The position numbers and the translations under genes are program-made. 64,000 nucleotides of DNA from Oscheius tipulae (taxonomy: Eukaryota > Nematoda > Chromadorea > Rhabditida > Rhabditidae). The number at the start of each line of letters is the position of its first letter. Positions within the stretch are counted from its first letter, which is position 1. Shown piece after piece: positions 22,548-47,349 of this stretch. The stretch covers positions 8,556,001 through 8,620,000 of the forward strand of contig JASJZH010000004.1 in the NCBI GenBank assembly GCA_037178975.1, in the 5' to 3' direction. The notes under the pieces were generated by a model. That model was not told the DNA's origin. It searched no databases and worked only from the letters and a program-made list of their open reading frames with translations.

Positions 22548-24308
22548 ATGAACTCGTCGACGTACGCCGACTTTTACATCTCTTTCGAGGCTCAAGAATG
22601 GATATTCCCATATTATGAAATCGTAGCTAGAGTATTCGTGCTGGTCGGAGTAACATACTTTCTATTCCTGTCCTTCTTGATTTTAAAGAAAACAAAGAGT
22701 CTCAATCGTGACTTTGCCAAAGCTCTGTTCTATACATTGCTTTGTCCGACTCTTATGAGTTGTTACATCGGAATACTTTGTCTACCTAATATTATTGTAC
22801 CCTACGACGTGATAATTGTTCATGGACTTGCCAGATCATCGTGAGTTGTAGCCTATACTAGAAAGAACAGTGTCGCGAAGGGAATTGATAGAATAAAAGC
22901 GTAGATATGCTACTTCCTTATGTCTAGAAGAACTACTGTACGCTCGGAAACAAGACAGGGAGTAAGGGAGTAACATACATTTAGTACTCGACTTTTAGCT
23001 GGGTAATCTTCAGTACAGGCATTACAAAAGTCGATCAATGTGTACAACGCCAAAAGCTTTTCATCTTTCAGTACCTGTCTTTGTTACTTTTGTCAGTTTA
23101 TTTGTTCTCAGTCAACCTGCTGTGAGAGAGTAGGTTGTCTTTCTTATAACTGCTCTCCCTTCGTTACTGGATGACCACTAGCAGAAGTTGATAGCAATGT
23201 CAATGTTGCAGACACCAAACAGATCGAACTAATATTTAAAACATAATCTTTCAGAAACCTTACCCATATCGGTTTTGTTTCTTTTTCCTTCTTCTGTGTA
23301 CCCTATGTGGCATCCCTCATCTACCTCGCTATCATCTACCTCAAGGCATTCTTCAAAACAACTAATTTCCATGTCGACAAATGGATCCAATTCGTTATCG
23401 GAGTTATTGCAATGGTCATTGTTTTGGGAGGATGTGGACTCACATACACCTCTTTCGGACACCGACAAGAGTGGAAAAGAAACATAGTTATCGCTGGCAA
23501 TCCACGGAACAAGAGAGTATTCGACGACTATGGTGGTTTTGTATTGAACTTGGTCGAGGCTCCCTCTACTTTGACCATTGCTGTTATTACTCTACTCACA
23601 GAGATTGTTGCTTCTTGGATCATTGGAGCCTTTTTGATAGTGAAGTGAGTCATAACTTTTGCACGTGTACTCTTGTAACTGTTTCTACCCGTCCAAATGG
23701 GTCGCTCTAGCCAGACGCCGAAAACGGTTGATCAGTAGACTTTTGAGCCTGACTCAGTTAAATTGTGTGTTTCTAGCTGGTCCAAGTCAGTCTCCGGGTT
23801 AATTCTCATGACTGTCAGTTTCAGCTGTGCTGTACCATCTACTTTCAGAGTCTACCAAACGCTCCACTCCCGCAGAGCTGCCCTTTCCAAGAACACCTAC
23901 GGTCTTCAACGAATGCTCATATACGTCTTCGTTCTTCACATTGGTCTCTTTGTAACCATGTACGGCTCTCCGGCCACTATTCTTGTTCTCGCCATATATT
24001 TCCAAGTCACCGAGTTGTCGAGGTTGGTAGTACGTTTTCGTTACATGGTTTGTAGAGTACCCGATACACCTGTCCATCAAACAACTCATACTTTCAGATT
24101 CCCAGTCGGAGTACTTTGTTCCCTTAGTTTGTGTTTGATGCCGACCGTGTACTGCCTCAGCTACTTGTACTTTGTTAGTCCGATTAGACACGCTTTTGTG
24201 CGTCTTGTCCAGGGGAAGAAGGCCATGCGAAGACTGTCGATGGTCACCTCCAAGAGGATCTCAGTCTCGACGGATTTTGCCCTGTCAACCCTGGTGGCTA
24301 GTTTTTGA
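22548..24308 (+). CDS. Nematode seven-transmembrane chemoreceptor, 379 aa
   Basis: Four exons keep frame: 22548-22840, 23255-23644, 23777-24022, 24098-24308. Seven hydrophobic segments are visible, the first at about 25-47. The loop before TM6, SKNTYGLQRMLIYVF, matches the S-x-x-T-x-x-L-Q motif of the Str superfamily, and the tail after TM7 starts SPIRHAF, the position of the PYR motif in Srh/Str proteins. It is longer than the two 342-residue receptors here because of a larger extracellular loop between TM4 and TM5. Likely a chemosensory GPCR at sensory cilia; subfamily (Srh, Sri or other) is not settled. Confidence 0.78.
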
Positions 24309-24531
24309 AGCAGTGACATAGATGGTGAAACAAAGAGATAGAGAGACAGCATATTCAAGAACATTCAATCGGTTTATTCGCTCAATAAATCTCAGGACTC
24401 CTCTTGTTTGTATACACAGTAAATCTCGCACACTCTCTAGTAGGAATGCTTTTTCTGTCCACTTTTGGACTCGAACAATTAACAACAATTATGACGTCTT
24501 TTGAAAGGGGTCTGTCCGCTCTTGATCACAG

Positions 24532-26524
24532 TCACAACTTGCTCAGGAAGCTCTCGAGTTGCTTCTTCTGCTTGTAGTACAAGGCGAGTCGGTCCCGTCC
24601 GTAGGAACCGTAATCGAAGGCAATGACGGCGTCCTCAGCGTTGAGGAGGGCCCAACACGTCCAGAAGATGTTGGAGATTGGCATGAAGAGGATGGACTCT
24701 TCGATCAGCTTGGCCAGATCGACTTCACGGTTACCGGTTATAAGGTCAGAGGGGAAATGAGGGTTCTCTCCGAGGTCTTTCATCTGGAAATGAAGGTTTG
24801 AGTCATGGTCTACCTCTGGCTCTCTGTCTCTCTGTTTTTCTGTCTCACCTTGTAAACCTCCTCCATGTATCCCTCGCAGAAAATCTTCCTCTCATCCACC
24901 ACGTCAAATTTGTCTTGATGGATTTTGTAGTAAGGAGCCTCATCACAGTTGTAGTCAAACCCATACTCGCAGAAATGGTTTCCTAGGTCGAAGCCTCTGA
25001 AATTTCTCTGCATGTAGCAGTTCTAAACAACAAAGCTTACCTGTAGTTGTAGTTACAGTATTCAAAGTCAATCAGAGTCAAAGGTTCTTTCACGTCAGAG
25101 GGACCGGCCTCATTCCAAATGCTACCGTCGTCTTTGACCTCGTAGCCGTCGAAAAGTAGAATGTTTCCCTCCTGAAGCAACCGTTATAAGTTGTAATGAA
25201 AAGGTCAAACTTGAAGATCGTTGTGGGAGAACACCACGGGACTCATGCTCTTCTTCAAGAAGTTCTCCACAAAGTCCAACTCCCTGTCCAGGTCGTCAAC
25301 TGTGATGGTGGCTGGGTACTGAAACATAACCCTTTGACTAAAGTTGGACAGAGAACATCGGCTGTTGGCTACCAAAAATGTTTAGCAGCCGCTCTCTATA
25401 TTCAAGTTCGGTCTGTGACTGTTGCTCTATTGATCTACATCACCAGTCCTGACTAATTTACCAAATTTTTCCGTAGAAGCCCAGTTGTAGCGTTTCTTTA
25501 TAGCAGTACTTGAGACTCTACAGAGGTTAAACTAAACTTCAACGCACTATTTGGGAAGTTAGCTTCATACTTTGTCGGTTCCCTGTCACCAACCTCACTA
25601 GGATCCACTTTAGCCTGTGTGCAATGAATGTGAATGGGCTTCTGTCCTCCGGCGCTCTGTCTGAACTTGTCGAGCCACTGTCTCATGAACGTCATGATCT
25701 CGGCATCCTTGGTGACAGGCACGTCCAAAGTGTGAACTCGTGCCAGCATGGGAGCAATGAATCGAGCGAATTTCGGCTGACTGATCTCTTGACATTGCAA
25801 AGCTCGGCTAGGGATGTACTGTTCAAAACGGCCTCCGGGGAAGACACCGAGGAGACGGGGACCGAGGTTTCTTTCTGCAACGAGTGATTGAAATTATATG
25901 TATGGGAAAAGTTACCGGAGAGGAGAGTGAATACAACAGATTCAGATAAGAGCTGGTCCAGGTCAGCTTGACAATGAATTCGAAGAAGGGCACTGAGTGG
26001 CTCGGCTCCTTGTGTCTTGTGGTTGTCGGGAAGCTGGACTAAGAAGAGAAGATTGGACATTCCACCGCTAAAATTTACACGTCTGTCTGAAAAACATATC
26101 TCTTCTCATCGCATGCTCTTGCTTATTTTTAGATTCTCCAGATGTCGGAGAAAGGAAGCGGAATCGGCCTAGCCACAATTCAACTTTTAAGATTCTTGCG
26201 ATCGTCCAACGCTTCGCAGAAATTGTAACTCACGTAATAGCCTTCAGCTTGAAATCCTTCACTTGTACCCTCGTCCATGCTCCTCCTAAATACTTCGAGC
26301 ACAGGAACTGTGCTTGTCTCAAGACTTCTGTAGAGATGGGCTTTGATGAGTCAAATTTAGCAAAAATGTCCTAAACCTCAAATTTGGAAACATTCTAAAA
26401 ATAACTCTCTCACCTTCAACTGTCCCTGATTGTTGTTGCTCGTCCTGTCCTTGAAGGTCATCTGTGGCTCGTCTTCCGTCTCATAGTCGTCATGGACCTC
26501 CTGTTTCGTTGGCAGAGCAGACAT
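24532..26524 (-). CDS. Choline/ethanolamine kinase, 439 aa
   Basis: Eight exons keep frame: 26414-26524, 26234-26370, 25916-26067, 25594-25874, 25211-25318, 25041-25171, 24849-24996, 24532-24783. It phosphorylates choline (or ethanolamine) with ATP, the first step of the Kennedy pathway, in the cytosol. Diagnostic parts: CSKYLGGAW, the nucleotide-loop TGGMSNLLFLVQLP, LGPRLLGVFPGGRFEQYIPS, the Brenner motif SHNDLQEGNIL (catalytic Asp near 261), and the choline-kinase motif IDFEYCNYNYRGFDLGNHF at about 297-315. The C-terminal helix SNIFWTCWALLNA fits the family. The join of exons 4 and 5 skips no frame, but a short exon could be missing there. It is orthologous to nematode cka/ckb genes; I cannot say which paralogue. 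Confidence 0.93.
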
Positions 26525-26695
26525 TCGGACACAGAGTTCTTCTATCATCTGAAAACCGGTGGTTACCTTTTGGATACAGAACCGAAAGATGGCAGAGAGG
26601 GAGGTGAAGAGGATAATCCGCCTGTCGGTAGCGATTACACCGTGGCAGGAAAGTCAATTTCGTTGTCAGAATTAGTCGAGTTTGACATGAAAATA

Positions 26696-26708
26696 GGGGG
26701 GGGGGGGG
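26696..26708 (+). repeat. Poly-G run
   Basis: Thirteen consecutive G residues upstream of the choline kinase start, in an otherwise mixed sequence. Such runs can form G-quadruplex-prone tracts and mutate in length. Confidence 0.9.
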
Positions 26709-26783
26709 AAATTTCAAAGACACATATTTGTTTACCTAGGCAAAAATGGAATCGGGGACAAAAAAGTCGTGGGGTGGTGGAAA

Positions 26784-26804
26784 ACAGAGAGAGAGAGAGA
26801 GAGA
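26784..26804 (+). repeat. GA microsatellite
   Basis: About ten GA dinucleotide units. Similar GA/CT tracts occur near 28965-29045, 39995-40050 and 41710-41785, so this dinucleotide is frequent in the non-coding DNA here. Confidence 0.85.
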
Positions 26805-29800
26805 TCTGGTGTGTGTTGTTGCTGAATCTGGCTCAACCAACAAACCGACAGACACAGAGCTATAGCGGTCACATGGTGTTTAGTCGGGAAGAGAGGGGGA
26901 TAAATGACGTAATTGGGAGGAGGATGACTGTCTCTGGAACGTTCCGGAGTGGGTACTATAAATAATAATCAGAATTGAGAGAAGCTGGGTTTGAGATCTG
27001 AGACAATTCTCAACTTTGTGTAAGCGTTGTGGCAAAGAAAAGTCTATAGCCGTATAAAATTATTGAAGCAGCTTGCACGACCACAAGAGTCACTTTCTGG
27101 AAACCTGGCAAGAAATGTTAAGACCACTTGCAGATCTTCTTATGAGAAGCTTCGAACAAACTGGAGTATAGTTGTGGATCAAGCGACGCGAAAGGTTAGT
27201 TAGACGCTTAAAAGAGAAATAGATGGTTGAACTGGGCATGAGCCTGGTTCAGATTGAGAGCACAACGTAATGCGTGGGGAAGAGTTGGGCATATTTGAAG
27301 CTTCGGTACAACCACGGGACGTAGAAATATAAAAAAAATAGCGTAAAGTTTCTTCTTTCATGGTGCCAAGGAAACCAGGAAACTACAGAGAAAACTAACT
27401 TGAGCACAACAGCCTCAAGTCATCCCGGTACCCTGTCCATCCCACACGATTTCTGCACTGAAATGCTCCCATTTGTATAAGAAGACAATTTTATGACCAG
27501 CCTCACAAGCGTGAATGGCAAAGAGAGGGAGGAGAGAGCAGATCTCGGAATAGCAAATGAGCCCGGTAAGAGAATCGAGTAATTGTTTCCAGCATGGCTA
27601 ATGCTGGCTTTTCGGCTCATTCTTATAGGAAAAGCTCAATTCCAATCAAACAATAGGAAAATTTCTGTCAGATGGCGCGGGAAAACAAATAAAATTAGCC
27701 TTTCTCTCCACCGCACAAATGCTCAATATCCATATTAACGGGAGAGAGGCAGAAGCGGTCGAGCGGATTATGACGCTCACATTCCCTCCCGTTTCGATGT
27801 CAAGTGTTTTGTTGTCATCTGCAAAATGCTCCTCATTGAGCATAAACAGTTTGAACAGAAACGGTTCTGTGGGCGGCTTGTGTAAAATCGACGATGATTC
27901 AAAAATATGAGAGAGAAATAGAATGTTGTGGTGGAAGAAGAATGTGATGACAACATGATAATCGGGTAATAGGGTGGAGAATTATAAGTTTAATCAAATA
28001 ATAAGAGAAAACAGTATAACCTAGGGATGCGAACGGGAGCAAGAAACAGCAAAAATGGTCTGAATGTATGGTATAAGAAGACTTTTGAAAACAACACAAG
28101 CTTCTTTGAGAAGGTGTGAATAGAATGATCAAAGAAGGACTGCAGCTATATGTAGTGAGCAAAAATGAAGGTGGAAGCTGATGAAAGACAAGCGTTCTGC
28201 AAGAAACTTTTGATTATACTTTAGACTGGAACAGTGAGTCAAGAGATCAAAAGCTGTTGGACAGAGATAGACGCAGTAAATTATCTTAGTTCAGCTGACC
28301 ATTTGCGTTGGAATAAAACAGCTGGTACCGCAACAAGGAGCAAAGGCTGTAAACTGTTAAACGAGTATATGAAAATTTCAATGGAAAAGTTGGTTTTTAA
28401 ACAACCTTCTTGTTTCACGTCAAGTACTTCCATGAACTAGATATGGCTTGGCTTTCCGTTGATGTCACTTTTGGAACAGAAGAAAGTGAGAAAACAGAAA
28501 GAAACAGGAGCGAGCATTCATTCTCAGTTTTCAAGAACAACGAGAATATCGAAGTAATGCTTCTGGAATGGGTTCTCTTTCTAGTCCGCTATTAATCAAC
28601 AGCCCCGTGAGCTTATTATTGGCAGCTGGTTCTAATTAATCACGACATAGGTATGGGTCAACGGAACATGGAAAGGATAATCCAGAGATTATGAAGAGAC
28701 ACATCAAGGAGAGAAGTTCGAAACACGTGGGGCTTTCCGCCCAGCGGCAGGAAGCTATAAAGTGCAGGACCAGGAGCATACAGCGCGGGTTCTGAGCGAG
28801 ACAGAGGCAAAACGATAACGACTCTCCCAGTGTCCTTCTCTCATCACGTGTTTGAAATGATCTAATCAAGCGTGAAAACTAATACCGGGCGGAAGTCGAG
28901 GGTTCAGTAGTTTGGAGAAAACAGGGAATGATAAGGGTAACAGACAGACAGCGAGACAGAGACAGATGAGAGACGGAGAGATAGAGAGACAAAGAGACAA
29001 ACGTCCTCCTCTTTCCAGTCCGCTCTCTCTCTCTCTCTCTCAAAAGTACACTGGAAGATCTGTTTGCCATCCCTCCAGTGATATAAGTAGTTGAATCTGA
29101 GTTTTTCCACTACCTACACAGGCGCCGCTGTTTATCCACTTGACCAGGAACAAACAGATATCAGTGGATACTAGGAGAGAATGGTAACAGACCGAAAATT
29201 AGAAGGGAAAGGTGCTGAAAGTGCTCTGAAACTTCAGAGAGGGTCCATGGTCCGATTAGATAAAGGGCTGTCTGCCACTGACCACTACTGGTCTCGCTAC
29301 TTACCGCCAAGAAAAGCCTCGATGCCAGAGATCATAGAGAGGAAGTGAGGCGGAAAGTGAAAGCGAGAAGTGACCATTAGACGTGTGATTGCCCCGTGTC
29401 TATGGCCCATAATCGATTGATCAGCCGGGCTGGCTGTGCCCACGGGGCTGATGTTGTGTGTGCGAGAACGGGGAAGTGCGGAGTCGAGAGACAGAGTGAG
29501 AATGAACACAACAGCAGACAGCTGGGCTAGAGCCTCGAAAAGAGAATTCTGTTTATATGTTTTGGAGAAGAGAATGCGTTGACCAGCTGATCGGGAATTG
29601 ATTCAAAGTCAATTTTGAGCCTGCTGATCTGGGAAACATCAACATCCCCCCTTCGAGTTCATTGACATGGAAAAGGAATGTAGCCACTACATTTTTCAAA
29701 CAACCAGAGTCTAAAATTTTCAGGAAACCTAACATTTCACTGCCACGACTATTTCTACTTGCTTATAAAAGCTGTTTTTGCTGTTCGTAGTGTTTCGAGA

Positions 29801-29985
29801 GTAAGGAGTCAGATCAAAATGCATCTTTTTTGATAAAGAGCACTCAGTGAGACATAATTTCTAAGCAAAACTCTATATCATTGCAGCTAAGACAATTCAT
29901 CACCGAAAACTTGGGGTGTATACTGAGTTTTCAATAGCTTTCTTTGACAGACATTATTATGACAATTGGTATGGTATCTAGAGCA

Positions 29986-30247
29986 TTATGCCTTAAGAAT
30001 ACTCCTCTGGAAACTGTAAACCTTTGGTAGCGATTGACGATCAGCTGGAGGACACATTTTGTTGAAGCAGTGACAAGATACTCCGAAGCATTTTCCACCT
30101 CCACATGCCTGAAACCAAAACGTTAGTTCATTATTAGAAGGAACTCACTTTAGATGTACAAAACCTGTAACATTTGTCTTCATTGCAAGAGGGCTGAGCT
30201 AGTGCAACGAAAAGAGGAAAGAGTAGAAGAAAGAGAAGAGAACGCAT
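29986..30247 (-). CDS. Secreted 8-cysteine CS-alpha-beta (defensin-like) peptide
   Basis: Two exons (30149-30247 and 29986-30108) with a 40-nt GT-AG intron encode 73 residues. Residues 1-18 are a Leu-rich signal peptide. The mature part has eight Cys spaced C-x4-C-x3-C-x4-C-x4-C-x4-C-x1-C-x4-C, containing the CxxxC ... GKC ... CxC signature of the cysteine-stabilised alpha-beta fold shared by invertebrate defensins, nematode antibacterial factors and related peptides. A basic tail of about 20 residues follows the last Cys. Likely role is antimicrobial or another extracellular activity; the family assignment rests on Cys pattern alone. It stands alone in a gene-poor region. Confidence 0.72.
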
Positions 30248-30845
30248 TGATAGGCACTGGTGTTCACGACTCCCCTTTAAGGAATTGTTGTGCTTGAAAA
30301 CAGAACAATATTTACTGTATCTTCTTATCTAAGGGGCTGAATGGTGAACGTGATGCGGAAACAAACAAGAAGAAGCTCGTGAATCAGGGCAAAAAAATTC
30401 CATCGCCAACTGGGAGCAAGACACATTAACTTTTCGAAACAAGCTTGTCTCCTTAACTGAGCTCAATGATTTTCAAACATTAGCGTATCCCAAACTGCGA
30501 ACTAGACAGTCTGTTCAGGATAGTGTCGACGATTGGCTCAGTAAACTGCTGGTTTGGTTTGGTTACAGTGGATCATCTCACAAGTGTTCAGCGTCACGTT
30601 AGATTCTATGAGTCCCGTAAAAACCTCGACAGCTCTACTTTGAAAACGAAGCCTGTCTACGTTTCCTCATTGCTCCTTGAAGCCAGGTCTAGTTCAATGG
30701 AAAAACATTAAAAGCTTACAAGTTTATGTCTGGGAATTCCTTTTGTCATCTAAAGGAGGCAGTTTTCGTTTCAAAACCAATATCAGAGACGCTACAAGTT
30801 AATAATCACATTTTTATGACACCGATAATAGATCACAACTAAGAT
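30248..30845. other. Intergenic, no gene seen
   Basis: Between the 5' end of the defensin-like gene and the 3' end of the BED/hAT gene. The open frame at 30523-30711 has no recognisable content. Confidence 0.4.
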
Positions 30846-32975
30846 TCATAAGAGCAATGCTGCCGTAAGTAGGACCCATACATCCTTGTCGAGAAAACAC
30901 ATCTGACTTTGCCATCGCTGTACCAGTGACCTGTACTTGTCGCAGAGTGTGATCATGTCGAAAACCTCAAACAGCATCTGGTTCTTCTTGACCAAAGGTC
31001 GGTAGTCGGGGTCTATTTTGTGGTCTGAACATGCATTTCAAGTTTTGCGGACAAAAGTAACTTACAACCACTCATGTACTGCGTTCCACAAGCATCTACG
31101 CCTGGGTAGGGTTCCGATATCAAAGAACACCTTTTGATGTCGGCATTTTTAAATTTCATTCCGCGACAGATCTCTGCCAGTTGTTCGAAGACCTGAACCA
31201 AAAAGTCGTTGATAGGAAAAATGAAAGTCCTGCCTTCTCTGGAGTGGGTTTCTCCACCAGTTTACCAAATCCTAGAGGTATAATTTTGAAGTCTGTGTCA
31301 TCAGTTCGGATCCTAGCAAAGACGGAGACGGTATTGGCAATGTGTTGACCGAAATCGACGACCAGACTCACTCTATGCTGGGAGATTGCCACGATCACCT
31401 GAAACAGTTAAGTTTAGCTTTGAAGTAGCAAATCGCACTCACCTTACTATAAGTTTTCCCTCTCAACTCATCATGAATCATCTTGGCCTCAGTCTCAATC
31501 TCTATAGCTGTTGGAAAGTCCTCCTCTTGGTTCTTTGCGACCGTCCGGATCATTTTCTCAAAGGCTCGATTCTCGACGATGCAAAAGTTTACGAACGACT
31601 CAATACAGTAGGTGGCCACTACAGAGACTATCGACTCATTGTTCTCTCTGGAACTTTCGAGAACTGGAGGTTCCGGTGTAGGGTCACTAAAGAGCTGAGA
31701 CGGTTTCTTCTCTTCTGACCTCTCGCCACGGCAACGTTTCACATGGCGACTAAAAGTTGGAATATTCAAAATAAAAATAGGTAGTCACTCACTTCAAGTG
31801 CCCTCCAACAGCACTAGTCAACATCTGGTTGCAGCATCTACAGATCACGTAAAGGGTCTTCTTTAGGAACTTGTTCCCGTCATCGTCCCAGTGGTACCTC
31901 TCAATGGTAGAGATTGTTGGCAGCTTCTTGTGCTCTTTCTGAAAGAGTTTACGTAAGCTTTGTAGTAATCAGTTCTATATCAAAGAATTGTCAAGTAACA
32001 TTGAAAAAGCTGACGATACCAAGCTTTTACATGCTCGTAGGCCGCGAAGCTGGCTCAGAGCAGTTATCACTCGAGAAATGTTTACTAGCTCCCGGTCGAC
32101 AGTATAAGTAAGCTTCTAGAGCGACTAGAACTGAGGAACTTTACCAACGTTTAAACGGCTAGATGTTGAGCATTTTCAAGTGAGTAAGTTGGGAAAGTTT
32201 GGACTCGGCGCGAGTTATGGCTAGTTGGAAAAGATTTTAAAAAAAAAAACTCACTAAGACTATATCCGGATCCTTCTGCTCGATCATTTGAAACAGTACT
32301 TCCTTAGAAGACCTGTCTTTGGGTCCTTCAATAAGTTTCCCGGATTCCACTTGGTGCGTAACCTGTCCAAAAATTTCAGCCAGGTTGAGCATGTTTTGAG
32401 GGTCCAGCGCAACATCCACTTCTCTCATTTCTGTTTCATCAATAGGTTCTTCTTTGACCCCTTCTGTCTAGAAAGTTCGAGGATGTGAAATAGAGAGAGA
32501 GGCTTACAAAAATGTTTTGCCCACTCCCTAGAAGACTATTCAGCGTGTCCAGTGTCTTTTGCTCCTCATTTTCGAGACTGGTCGACGGCAGAGGTTGAAA
32601 TTCTGATTCATCGGGTTCTTCCTGTTTGACTTCGGCTAGTAGTTCGTCCGCGTGATTTGCCAAAATCCTAAAAATTGGAACGTGGGAACAAAACAAAGAA
32701 ATCTTACTTTAATAAGGGACACTTGTGCCTGGCCAGAGATCCAGTGCCGGCATTCTCGGCATAGAGAACCTTACAGCCGTAGCAACCATATAAAGGTAAG
32801 CAGCTTTGTGACTGTACATCGAAAACCTGGAGTTTTTTTTAAGAAAGTCGAGAAAAAATAAGGAAAGTACCTGCCCAAACAGCTTCCAGACGGCGCTTTT
32901 GCCCCGTCGCTCGACAAGTTTGAATTTGCCTTCGTCTTGGAGCAAGGATAGTGTGATCTCGTCTTTTGTGGTCAT
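30846..32975 (-). CDS. BED zinc-finger protein derived from a hAT transposase, 506 aa
   Basis: Nine exons: 32871-32975, 32708-32826, 32508-32667, 32255-32467, 31793-31938, 31443-31749, 31234-31398, 31066-31192, 30846-31024. An N-terminal BED-like finger has AVWKLFG and CYGCKVLYAE ... LARHKC; a second finger-like unit has CRCCNQML ... GGHLKRHVKRC. After an acidic linker comes a hAT-like segment: ESFVNFCIVENRAFEKMI (compare the hAT pattern P-F-x-x-V-E-x-x-x-F) and SLVVDFGQHIANTVSVF at the position of the first catalytic Asp of the RNase-H fold. The chain ends soon after, so the DDE core and dimerisation region are missing. It is likely a domesticated DNA-binding protein. The donor at 31234 would be GC (AAG|GC); a canonical GT donor ending the exon at 31258 instead is equally in frame. 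Confidence 0.75.
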
Positions 32976-33874
32976 TTTTAAGAAAGGAGGTAGAAAAAAT
33001 AAGAGCTAGATCATCAAGGAAAACGAAGTTGTCGGGATGGGTGCGTCGCGGACTCGGCGCTTGAATAGGGTCAGGCCGACCCGGGCCAATCGATTTCTCT
33101 CGGCGCTATTTTCTCCCGGCAGAGGACACCCAGACAAGGGAACCAGGTGCCTGCGGAATCACGTTCAGATCACAACAAACAGTTGTTTCCGGATGGACAG
33201 ACCCAGTGAATAATCTGTTGAACTGAACCGACAATAAGGATTCCAAGACGAGAACTATCCGGTTAAAAGCGGCCTGGACGTAAAACTGCAAGCGAGGCAA
33301 AGGAAATCGATAGACTTCGGAATTCGATAGACAGTCGTCTGTCTTCTTATTTTACGCTTGCTTAGAAGTTTTTGCGACGCAGTTCTTTGTTCAGGAAAAG
33401 CACAAATGGATGATGTTTGGGACTGGGCAGGATAGCGTTTTTCTAGTATGATGCTTCAGATCTGTTGTCAGAAAAAATGCAAGGACTCTCCCAAAATCGC
33501 TTGATGTGTCTCTCTGTCACTCCGTCTCGATACTCTCTCTGTATCGACTCCAATTCAATACAATTTATTTACAGATGAGACGATATAAATACACACAAAG
33601 AAAACAAGTCACTGCAAAGACAACGAATTGAGGTTTCTTGATTTCGAGAGGGAGTGGTGGAATGAGTTTCTTCAATATAGATTATTTTCAATCACATCAG
33701 AATCACACATTTTTGCGAGTACTCGCATAGTATCCCTGCACACATTATGTATAACGATAATTAATTTATGGGGAGGAATGATTGAGAGGATATTGAGTCT
33801 GTTTTTGGGAAGATGAGGTAGGAGATCACAGTCAAAATAGAGGAATATACAAATGCTAATAAGAGGAAAAACAA
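32976..33874. other. Intergenic / 3' flank of the nuclear receptor gene
   Basis: This includes the promoter side of the BED/hAT gene and the 3' untranslated side of the receptor. No other gene seen. Confidence 0.4.
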
Positions 33875-46870
<12,996 letters not shown>

Positions 46871-47349
46871 GTTCTCCACTCCTCCAGACTCCATCCACAG
46901 AGCCTGATTCAGCTGATCACGTGTCCACAAGGGGCTAGTCGAAGAAGTGCCGATGCAGTCACTGTCCAGCCCCTTTCTCTCAGCCTGGACATTCTCGTTT
47001 CGAATCATTCATCACCTAGCCCACGTCTATCGGTGACAGCGCTGTGATGGGAAGAGGCGTGAAAAGGTGGACAACAAACAATAGAGTTTCGTCCGAAAAC
47101 CTAGGCGAGAACGCGAGAGGATGACGTCGCCGAAGGAAATAAATCATACGGTAAGGGGCGGAGAGATAGACTAGGGTCAACTATTTTCTCAGAGACTATT
47201 TTATGATACACATATGGCAAAAACACAACCGATCTGATCACAGCGAAGTAGATATTGTTTTTGGGGGAAATCACAGATTCTTCTTGAAAAGTTATGGCAT
47301 CAGGGTTTGGTCACAAATGTACAGCGGGGGTTATATACACGGGTTTACA
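46871..47349. other. Intergenic, promoter side of the nuclear receptor
   Basis: 479 bases between the stop of the RUN-domain gene and the distal first exon of the receptor, both on the minus strand. Contains GATGACGTCGCC, a CRE-like TGACGTC core, near 47121. No ORF of note. Confidence 0.4.

Larger units (their letters stand above)
26525..29985. other. 3.4 kb gene-poor region
   Basis: I find no convincing exon chain. Short open frames at 28234-28440 (+) and 29297-29509 (-) lack domains; the latter ends in a good donor (GTAAGT) but has no partner exon I can identify. The region includes the upstream sequence of the choline kinase gene and several simple repeats. Confidence 0.5.

Noticed and set aside
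29297-29509. Neuropeptide-like precursor (frame ending in GGK with a GTAAGT donor, minus)
   Set aside because: No repeated dibasic-flanked peptides and no second exon could be found; not enough to call a gene.
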